From Amycolatopsis solani (GTDB lineage: Bacteria > Actinomycetota > Actinomycetes > Mycobacteriales > Pseudonocardiaceae): 64,000 bases of DNA. Each line of letters opens with the position of its first letter. The stretch's first letter is position 1. Where the stretch lies: positions 1,674,001 through 1,738,000 of the forward strand of contig NZ_JAWQJT010000001.1 of the NCBI RefSeq assembly GCF_033441515.1, given 5' to 3'. Of the stretch, positions 58,801 to 64,000 are shown piece by piece. A program made the translations under genes and the position numbers. Below the pieces are notes generated by a model. The model had not been told where the DNA came from and did not search any database. It worked only from the letters and a program-made list of their open reading frames with translations.

Positions 58801-58903
58801 CCAGCAGAAGCGCCGCGAGCAACGTGCGGGGTTTCGGCCCGCCCAGCGGGACATCGGTCCCGTTTCGCCGCGCGGTCACCGTCCCCAGCAGCTGAAACCG
58901 CAT
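55856..58903 (-). CDS. SARP-family regulator (AfsR/DnrI type) with NB-ARC and TPR domains
   Basis: 1015 aa. An N-terminal OmpR-like winged helix (1-95, MRFQLLGTVTARRNGTDVPL, then GPKPRTLLAALLL) is followed by BTAD (96-245, ending EELGVEPGPELRALHQRIL). A Pro-rich linker precedes an NB-ARC ATPase with Walker A GKPGSGKSSLA (about 305) and Walker B RLLVVLDDAAD. TPR repeats occupy about 690-1000 (GLGWLRSEQDRLDEASDYYA and others). This is the AfsR layout. Such proteins activate secondary-metabolite or exoenzyme genes by binding 11-bp-spaced direct repeats. A matching repeat is at 53212-53244, so the two hydrolase genes are candidate targets. Confidence 0.94.
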   Translation of the reverse strand: MRFQLLGTVTARRNGTDVPLGGPKPRTLLAALLLAEGRVLHADRLISIIWDETPPDSAPALLHTYVSTLRRAFQDGAIRTEQGGYRIELSGCTVDLLDFAGLAAEGDSAAAAGDHETAERRYEQALDQWQGPALGGLKSRFAETEAARLADLRLDVLEKRIDCAFALDRGAGLVNELTALVAEHPLRERLRGQLMTALWTTGRQADALRCYQAGRNLLVEELGVEPGPELRALHQRILRGDAVPPEPGAPAAPAAPKSEPEPAPEPPGGPCLLPPDITDFTGRSTEAATLTKPAARRVAISGKPGSGKSSLAVHVSHLLRPRFPDGQLYVALRGAQQSPVDPVEVLGRFLRALGVADTELPVGLDERVELYRALSASKRLLVVLDDAADERQVRPLLPTGDGCLCVLTSRVRLAALDSTEHIDLRVLDDETGLALLTQIVGDTRIAAEPDAARALVHLCGNLPLAVRIIGARLAARPDWRPSRLVPRLREQRKSLNELAIGDLEVRGSLALSYRGLEDLERSALRRLGWLGVPDFGAWLVSVLLSVPQDDAEDIVEGLVRAQLLDVVSTDGSAVTRYRLHDLIRVFGWERAEAEEDAEQLRLAVRQATDEWYRLVEWASGGTPVRALRPAAATAPELVRTDTLGEPLAWFDAEQAALVHIVERASELGLADTAVRLATALCSSSFAVENHFHHWWRTHTAALEAARRAGDLSGQGLLLSGLGWLRSEQDRLDEASDYYAQALQAYTEVDDGHGKAVTRLMLSSVRREQARLPEALELLGQALPVLSELGDPRAEARGYHGRGMVLTELGRLPEALTELEHALARYRALPDDHGVALVLRSTGIVHRAAGRLAEAERACARGLDLLRGVGDRLMIAYATQALVKVHLRQGRRDTAELHAELEDALATCREMQDGFGQALMLRTLGELDLVRGEPESARRHLELALTWCDALSLPLWRARNLRDLAAAQLALGRRPESDATHAEAQALFARYGAREAGEPRLPVKAASGKAVFTEHH

Positions 58904-59019
58904 CGAGATCCCCCCAGTCCCGTGAGATCACACTTTCAGGTGACCTCGCTTGGGACCCTAGTCACGCTTGATCACGTGCGGCGGGGAAAACACTCGAACG
59001 GCGGAAACCGTCGTTTCGG

Positions 59020-60117
59020 TCAGCAGTAGCCGAGCTGAGCCAGGGTGTCCACGACGATTTCGGACGGGTGGTACTTGTCCATCCAGGACTCGCCGCGGCG
59101 GTTCTGGTACGTGTCGAGGAAGTTCTGCAGCTTGTCGCCGCGCATTTCGGTCAGCACCACCGTCTCGCCGAGGTGCTGCGGGGTCTCCGTGCGCTCGCGG
59201 TGCACCGCGCAGGGGAGGCCGAGGTAGTAGCACTCCGCCGACAGGCCGCCCGAGTCGGTGACGACGTACTCGGCGCGCGCGACCAGCGGCAGGAACTTCA
59301 GGTAGCGCATCTTCGGCTGGACGATGAACTGGTCGTCGAAGATGTTCCCGATGCCCAGCGCGCGGATCTTCTCGCGCTCCGGCGCGCCGGCCATGTAGAG
59401 GATCGGCATCTTGCGGCTCTGCTCGCGCAGGATTTCCAGCGCCTCGCGGTACTTGTCCGGACGCGAAACCAGCTCGAAGCGGTGCAGCGTCGCCAGGCCG
59501 AACTTCTCCGGCAGGTTCGGCACGTCCAGCGGCCCGTTGATGGCCAGCCGCATCGCGTCGATCGCCGTGTTGGCCTCGGTGTCGACGACGACGCCGCGGG
59601 CGTGGCGGAGGTTGTTGACCTCGCGGATGCTCGGCGCGAAGTGGATGTCGACGATCTTCGCCGCGATCTTGCGGTTGAGCTCCTCGGGCAGCGGCGACAG
59701 GATGCTGCCCGACCGCGCGCCCGCCTCGACGTGCCCGACGCGGGACTTGAGGATCCGCTTCCCGATCAGCGAGCCGTACGGCGTGGTGAACGTGTCGCCG
59801 TGCACCAGCACCAGCGGCGGGCGGCCGTCCTCGTTCAGCGCGGCGCGCAGTTCGTGGCGGCGGCCCCACGCGGTGCGCAGCACCTGCGCGGCCCAGCCGG
59901 GGACCTGCGCCGGCGACTCGAGGTTGTGGGCCTTGTCCTCCGGCACCAGCCAGACGTCGGGCTCCGGCATGTTCAGGTCCGCGAGGACGTCCGCGACCTC
60001 GTCGACGTGCTGGGCGGTGAACCAGATCTTCGGCCGCATCCCGCGCTCGCGGATCCCGTGGTAGACGGGCGCGATCTTGATCAGTTCCGCGGTGGTGCCG
60101 AGAATGAAGGAAATCAC
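59020..60117 (-). CDS. UDP-N-acetylglucosamine 2-epimerase (WecB type)
   Basis: 365 aa. Motifs of the non-hydrolysing epimerases: SFILGTTAELIKIAPVYHGI at the N-terminus, LVLVHGDTFTTPYGSLIGKR, GHVEAGARSG, LATLHRFE and VVTDSGGLSAECYYLGLP. It interconverts UDP-GlcNAc and UDP-ManNAc for surface polysaccharide. The GTG at 60117 is chosen. A -10-like TATCCT is read leftward at 60158-60153. Divergent from a GT2/flippase operon, with which it would form one glycan pathway. Confidence 0.9.
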   Translation of the reverse strand: MISFILGTTAELIKIAPVYHGIRERGMRPKIWFTAQHVDEVADVLADLNMPEPDVWLVPEDKAHNLESPAQVPGWAAQVLRTAWGRRHELRAALNEDGRPPLVLVHGDTFTTPYGSLIGKRILKSRVGHVEAGARSGSILSPLPEELNRKIAAKIVDIHFAPSIREVNNLRHARGVVVDTEANTAIDAMRLAINGPLDVPNLPEKFGLATLHRFELVSRPDKYREALEILREQSRKMPILYMAGAPEREKIRALGIGNIFDDQFIVQPKMRYLKFLPLVARAEYVVTDSGGLSAECYYLGLPCAVHRERTETPQHLGETVVLTEMRGDKLQNFLDTYQNRRGESWMDKYHPSEIVVDTLAQLGYC

Positions 60118-60152
60118 CAGAGGAGCCCATTTCCGGTCGGGTGCGGTGGCGC

Positions 60153-60194
60153 AAGGATACTGGCCGACCCGCCGCGGGGGCCGCCGGGTAGCCT
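60153..60194. promoter_or_regulatory. Divergent promoters of epimerase and GT2 operon
   Basis: Leftward -10 TATCCT at 60158-60153 (for the epimerase) and rightward -10 TAGCCT at 60189-60194, which ends 7 nt before the GTG at 60202, predicting a leaderless GT2 mRNA. Confidence 0.55.
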
Positions 60195-60201
60195 CGGCAC
60201 G

Positions 60202-61221
60202 GTGAGTGCGAACCCGCTCCTCCCCTCGCTCAGCGTCGTGATCCCGGTCTACAACGAGCAGGACTGGATCGAACGCAGTGTCGGCGCGCTGCTCGCTTCG
60301 GCGTCGGCGGCGAACTGGCCGATCGAGGTCGTCGTGGTCGACGACGGCAGCACCGACGCCACCCCGTCCCGGCTCGACGACCTGCGCGAACGCCACGGCA
60401 TCACGGTGCTCAGCCAGGCCAACGCGGGCCGGTTCGAGGCCAGGAGCGCGGGCATCGCCAAGTCGTCCGGCGAGTGGATCGCGCTGCTCGACAGCCGCGT
60501 CATCGTCGACGAGCACACCCTGACGTTCCTGCGCGACCAGCTCGTGGACCACCCCGAGCGCGCGGTCTGGAACGGCCACATCAACGTCGCTTCCGAGCAC
60601 AACCCGTACGCCGGTTTCATGGCCGGGCTGGTGAAGGTGCCGTGGCGCAAGTACTGCGCGAACCCGCGGCTGATGTCCTACGGCATCGAGGAGTTCGACG
60701 TCTACCCCAAGGGCACGACGTTCTTCTGCGCCCGACGCGGTCTCCTCGAGGGCTCGGTGACGGCGTTCGCGTCGCTGTTCGACGACATCCGCTTCGCCAG
60801 CGACGACACCCGCATGCTGCGGTGGATCGCCGAGCGGGAGCAGATCTGGCTGGCCCCCGAGCTGTCCGCGACCTACAACGGGCGCGACTCGTTCAAGAAG
60901 TTCACGCAGCAGGCCTACTTCCGCGGCACGACCTACGTGGACTCCTACATCGCTTCGCCCGGTCCGGCCCGCAACGCCCTGTTCGGCGCGCTCGCGGCCG
61001 GCGTCCTGGGCCTGGCCTTCGCGGCGAAGAAGCCGAAGACGACGCTGGCCGCCGGGGTGCTCGGCGCGGTCGCGGCCGGCGAGGTCGTCAAGAAGTGCGG
61101 CGCGACCGGTCCCGAGGCGCGCGCGGTCACCAAGCTGCTGCCGGTGTTCGCCGGCGGCTTCGGCGCCGGTGTCCTGCGCGGACTGGCCATGGTCGTGCGG
61201 ACCAAGCTCCGGCGCCGATGA
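60202..61221 (+). CDS. Family 2 glycosyltransferase
   Basis: 339 aa. The GT-A fold opens with LSVVIPVYNEQDWIERSVGA and VVVVDDGSTDATPSRL. The acceptor region includes WNGHINVASEHNPYAGFMAG and FFCARRGLLE. Two hydrophobic stretches near the C-terminus (NALFGALAAGVLGLAFAA; LLPVFAGGFGAGVLRGLAMV) could anchor it in the membrane. GTG start, probably leaderless. The following flippase gene overlaps its stop (ATGA). The donor sugar is unknown. Confidence 0.9.
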   Translation: MSANPLLPSLSVVIPVYNEQDWIERSVGALLASASAANWPIEVVVVDDGSTDATPSRLDDLRERHGITVLSQANAGRFEARSAGIAKSSGEWIALLDSRVIVDEHTLTFLRDQLVDHPERAVWNGHINVASEHNPYAGFMAGLVKVPWRKYCANPRLMSYGIEEFDVYPKGTTFFCARRGLLEGSVTAFASLFDDIRFASDDTRMLRWIAEREQIWLAPELSATYNGRDSFKKFTQQAYFRGTTYVDSYIASPGPARNALFGALAAGVLGLAFAAKKPKTTLAAGVLGAVAAGEVVKKCGATGPEARAVTKLLPVFAGGFGAGVLRGLAMVVRTKLRRR

Positions 61222-62522
61222 GCGCCGAGGTGGACACCCCGGCCCCCGCCCGCAGCGGACGCGCCACGGCGGGCAGCCTCGGCGGCTCGCTGATCGTGTC
61301 GATCGGCCTCGGCTACGTCCTCACCGTCGCCTGCCAGCGGCTGCTGTCCCCGCAGGACTACGCCGTCTTCGTCACCTTCTGGGGCCTGGTGATGGGCCTC
61401 GGCAGCACGCTCTCGCCGCTGGAGCAGGAGCTTTCCCGCCAGTCCGCGGTGGCCGCGTTGACCGGGGGCAAGGCGGGCCGTCCGGCGTTGCGCGCGGTCG
61501 CCGTCGGCATGCTGGTCGCGGCGGCCTTTTCGCTCGCCCTGCTGATCCCGCCGGTCAACGAAAAGCTCTTCGACGGCGACTGGTCGCTGGCCCTGATCGT
61601 GCTGTGCGGCGGCGTCGCCTTCGCGTGCCAGTTCGGCACGCGCGGGCTGCTCATCGGGCAGCACAAGGTGAAGGCCTTCTCGCTGCTCGTGGTGGCCGAA
61701 CCGGCGGTGCGGGCGCTGATATTGGGCGTGCTGGTCGTCTCGGTCGCCTACAACGTCGTCTCGCTGGCCATCGCGGTCGCCGCGGGGTCGTTCGCCTGGC
61801 TGCTGTTCGCCCGCCCGGCCCGGCAGCTGCTCGACGTCCACGTCGAGGGCGACGGCTGGGGCGTGACCTCCCGCCGGATGGGCATGCTGCTGGTCGGGGC
61901 CGCGCTGACGGCCGCGGTCATCACCGGCTACCCGGCGCTCGTCGGCCTGCTGGCCCCGGGCGGCGACCGCGACCGCGTCGGCGCGCTGTTCGCCGCGCTG
62001 GTCATCGCGCGGCTGCCGCTGACCCTGATCGGGCCGGTGCAGTCGCTGGCCGTGCCGTTCGTCGTCCGGCTCTCGGTCACCGAGGAAGGCCGCCACAAGC
62101 TCCGCCGCGTGCTGGCACTCGGCGCCGCCGCGTCGCTGGTGCTGGCCGCGCTCGGCGCGCTGGTCGGGCTGTGGCTCGGGCCGTGGGCGGTGCGGTTCGT
62201 CAGCGGCCCGAAGTACGACATCGACGGCTGGTCGGTCGCCGGGCTCGTCTGGTCGTCGGTGCTGCTGGTGCCGATGCAGCTGCTCACGGCCGTGCTCGTG
62301 GCCCGCACCCAGGCCCGGCTCGTGCTGGTCACCTGGGCCGTGGTCACCGGCACGGCGTCCCTGCTGCTGGTGCTGCTGCCCGGTGACACCGTGTTCCGCG
62401 CGGTCGTCGCACTGGCCGCGGCGCCGGCGCTGGGCCTGGCCGTGGTGCTCGCGTTCGTCCTCCGGAAAGCACCGGAAACGGTTTCGGGGACAACCCCGGG
62501 CGCCGGTGAAACGTCTTCGTAG
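61218..62522 (+). CDS. Polysaccharide flippase-like (MOP superfamily) membrane protein
   Basis: 434 aa with about 12 TM helices and no long loops, starting at an ATGA overlap with the GT2 gene. Typical stretches are GSLIVSIGLGYVLTVACQRL, LSPQDYAVFVTFWGLVMGLG and a C-terminal run of helices. The pattern matches Wzx/oligosaccharide flippases that move lipid-linked glycans outward. With the epimerase and GT2 it makes a compact surface-glycan unit. Confidence 0.87.
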   Translation: MSAEVDTPAPARSGRATAGSLGGSLIVSIGLGYVLTVACQRLLSPQDYAVFVTFWGLVMGLGSTLSPLEQELSRQSAVAALTGGKAGRPALRAVAVGMLVAAAFSLALLIPPVNEKLFDGDWSLALIVLCGGVAFACQFGTRGLLIGQHKVKAFSLLVVAEPAVRALILGVLVVSVAYNVVSLAIAVAAGSFAWLLFARPARQLLDVHVEGDGWGVTSRRMGMLLVGAALTAAVITGYPALVGLLAPGGDRDRVGALFAALVIARLPLTLIGPVQSLAVPFVVRLSVTEEGRHKLRRVLALGAAASLVLAALGALVGLWLGPWAVRFVSGPKYDIDGWSVAGLVWSSVLLVPMQLLTAVLVARTQARLVLVTWAVVTGTASLLLVLLPGDTVFRAVVALAAAPALGLAVVLAFVLRKAPETVSGTTPGAGETSS

Positions 62523-62605
62523 CGGCCCAGTAAGGTGCGATGCGAACCCGCCGGTGGGGACGGGAAACGGCGTGAAACGCCGGTAAGGTTTGGACTGCGA
62601 ATTCG

Positions 62606-64000
62606 ATGAACGTGCTACTCGTTTTGCTCGCGTTCTGGTTGCCGGGTCTGGTGTTCGGTGCCGCGATCCGGTTGCGCGGCTGGACGCTGGCCGCCGCCGC
62701 GCCGATGCTCACCTTCGGTCTCGTCGCCATCGGCATCCCGGTGCTCGGCCGCTTCGGCATCCGCTGGTCGATGCTCAACGTCGCGCTCTGGACGCTCGTG
62801 CTGTCGGCCGCCGGGTTCGCGCTGGCCTTCGCCGTGACGCGCTACACGCGCCGCCGCCACCCGGACTGGGAAGAGCCGGAGCGGCCCGAGCGCAGCGTCC
62901 GCGACCACGTCCTGATCGGCCTCGGCGTCCTCGCCGGCCTCGGCATCGGCACCGTCACGTTCCTGCGGGGCATCCGCAACGTCGGCAACGTCCAGCAGGG
63001 CTGGGACGCGCCGTTCCACGCCAACCTGGTCCGCTGGATCGCCGAGCACGGCGACGCCCGGCCCTCGACCGTCGGCACCATCGCGAACCTGCCGGACGAG
63101 ACGCACTACTTCTACCCGGACACCTACCACGCGCTGCTCGCACTGGTCTTCGGCAAGGGCGGCCTGACGATCATGCCGACGCTGAACCTGGCGGCGCTCG
63201 CGGTCGTGCTGACCGTGCCGCTCGGCGTCGCCGCGATGTGCCACGCCTGGCGGATGCCGCCGATCGGGGTGGCCGCGGCCGCGGCGGTGTCGGCCTGCTT
63301 CACGGTGTTCCCGTACGACTCGCTGTGGCGCGGCCCGCTGTGGCCGTTCGTCGCCGGCGTCGCCCTGATCCCGGCCATGCTCGCGGTCGCCCGGCACCTG
63401 CTGGAGCCCCGCGCGATCGCCGGCCCGGTCGCCATCGGCGTCGGCGTCGCCGGGCTCGCCGGCCTGCACACCAGCGTCGTGTTCGTCGTCATCGTCTACT
63501 TCCTGCTGATCCTCGCCGCGGTGGTGTTCCGCTTCGAACCGATCACCTGGCGCCGCTCGCTGCCGTCGCTGCTCGCGACCGTGGTGCTGGCCGCCGCGCT
63601 CGGCATCCCGGTGGTGCTCCCGTCGCTGTACAACGCGGGCGGCGTGACCAGCGCGTACTGGGCGTCCGAAGCGACCGTGACCGGCGCGGTCGGCGAGACG
63701 ATCACGTTCTCCCCGATGGCCGCGTTCCCGCAGTGGTGGATCGGCATCCCGGCGATCATCGGTGTCTTCCTGCTGGTGAAGCACCGCCGGATGCTGTGGA
63801 TGGTCGGCGCGTACGTCGTGCTGGGCGCGCTCTTCGCCGCGACCGTCTCACTCGAGACCGACCTGATCCACACGCTGAGCAGCCCGTTCTACAACGACAA
63901 CTGGCGGGTCGCGGCCCTGGTGCCGCTGGCCGGCTGCGTCGCGTTCGGCGAGTTCGTGCACACGGCGTCCGGCTGGTTCGCCGAGAAGGTCGCCCCGCGC
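62606..64000 (+). CDS. Multi-pass membrane protein, GT-C/DUF6541-like (partial, runs off right edge)
   Basis: 465 codons are visible and no stop is reached. The ATG at 62606 opens NVLLVLLAFWLPGLVFGAAI. At least 11 TM helices are seen. A large extracytoplasmic loop has NVGNVQQGWDAPFHANLVRW and YFYPDTYHALLALVFGKGG. The Asp-Ala-x-x-His type loop after an early helix is like the acidic loop of GT-C glycosyltransferases, and the family looks like the actinobacterial DUF6541 group. Probably adds sugars to the glycan exported by the flippase upstream (gap 83 bp). No strong ribosome site is seen. Confidence 0.72.
   Translation, partial: MNVLLVLLAFWLPGLVFGAAIRLRGWTLAAAAPMLTFGLVAIGIPVLGRFGIRWSMLNVALWTLVLSAAGFALAFAVTRYTRRRHPDWEEPERPERSVRDHVLIGLGVLAGLGIGTVTFLRGIRNVGNVQQGWDAPFHANLVRWIAEHGDARPSTVGTIANLPDETHYFYPDTYHALLALVFGKGGLTIMPTLNLAALAVVLTVPLGVAAMCHAWRMPPIGVAAAAAVSACFTVFPYDSLWRGPLWPFVAGVALIPAMLAVARHLLEPRAIAGPVAIGVGVAGLAGLHTSVVFVVIVYFLLILAAVVFRFEPITWRRSLPSLLATVVLAAALGIPVVLPSLYNAGGVTSAYWASEATVTGAVGETITFSPMAAFPQWWIGIPAIIGVFLLVKHRRMLWMVGAYVVLGALFAATVSLETDLIHTLSSPFYNDNWRVAALVPLAGCVAFGEFVHTASGWFAEKVAPR

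Overview
The window is GC-rich DNA of actinobacterial character: GTG and TTG starts, four-base ATGA/GTGA overlaps, LGFP and PLL-like secreted proteins, a conservon, a SARP regulator, F420-type enzymes and WXG100-like proteins. The gene set and several palindromic repeats suggest the Pseudonocardiaceae, probably Amycolatopsis; this is an inference from gene content, not a database result. dnaX-ybaB-recR and the SRP RNA mark ordinary chromosome rather than a plasmid or phage. No transposase, integrase or CRISPR array was seen.

Layout. 1-5.5 kb: a decayed XRE/NBR1-Ig gene, an NmrA-type oxidoreductase, a WXG100-like pair, a TauD-like dioxygenase, a limonene-epoxide-hydrolase-like protein and a CapA-like protein with degenerate metal ligands. 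5.6-8.1 kb: a secreted LTD/endonuclease. 8.2-14.8 kb: two convergent operons of small helical (ESX-like) proteins, a YbaB-like protein and an FtsK/SpoIIIE ATPase, a possible reduced type VII-like export system. 15.3-19.4 kb: tRNA-Ser(GGA), a PP2C phosphatase divergent from an N6-adenine methylase and a soluble Ser/Thr kinase. 19.6-23.2 kb: an L,D-transpeptidase and a sugar-dehydrogenase/LGFP exoprotein. 23.3-26.9 kb: 3-hydroxyacyl-CoA dehydrogenase, a TetR regulator and an F420-type nitroreductase, separated by three copies of an 87-88 bp operator-like unit.

27-34.3 kb: a NarL-type two-component pair, a minisatellite, a Gly-rich membrane protein, an OmpR-type two-component pair and a GT39 mannosyltransferase-like protein. 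34.9-37.7 kb: an SsuABC/NMT1-type importer. 37.7-41.9 kb: a complete conservon (CvnA-D), then the SRP RNA. 42-44.7 kb: a spermidine-synthase-like protein and an ALF-repeat exoprotein. 44.8-49.3 kb: dnaX (with its 3' end copied several times downstream), a lipoprotein amidase, ybaB and recR. 49.5-58.9 kb: a trypsin-like pseudoprotease with FG-GAP repeats, two divergent peptidoglycan hydrolases sharing a near-identical seven-repeat PLL-like tail (a 945 bp inverted repeat), a PIG-L deacetylase and a SARP regulator. 59-64 kb: a surface-glycan cluster (UDP-GlcNAc 2-epimerase, GT2, flippase, membrane protein running off the edge).

Main leads: the three-unit operator array, the FtsK/WXG locus, the phosphatase-methylase-kinase trio, the inverted PLL tails with a SARP-type 11-bp repeat between them, the dnaX tail copies, and an over-represented GTCCAC-NNN-GGAC palindrome inside unrelated genes.
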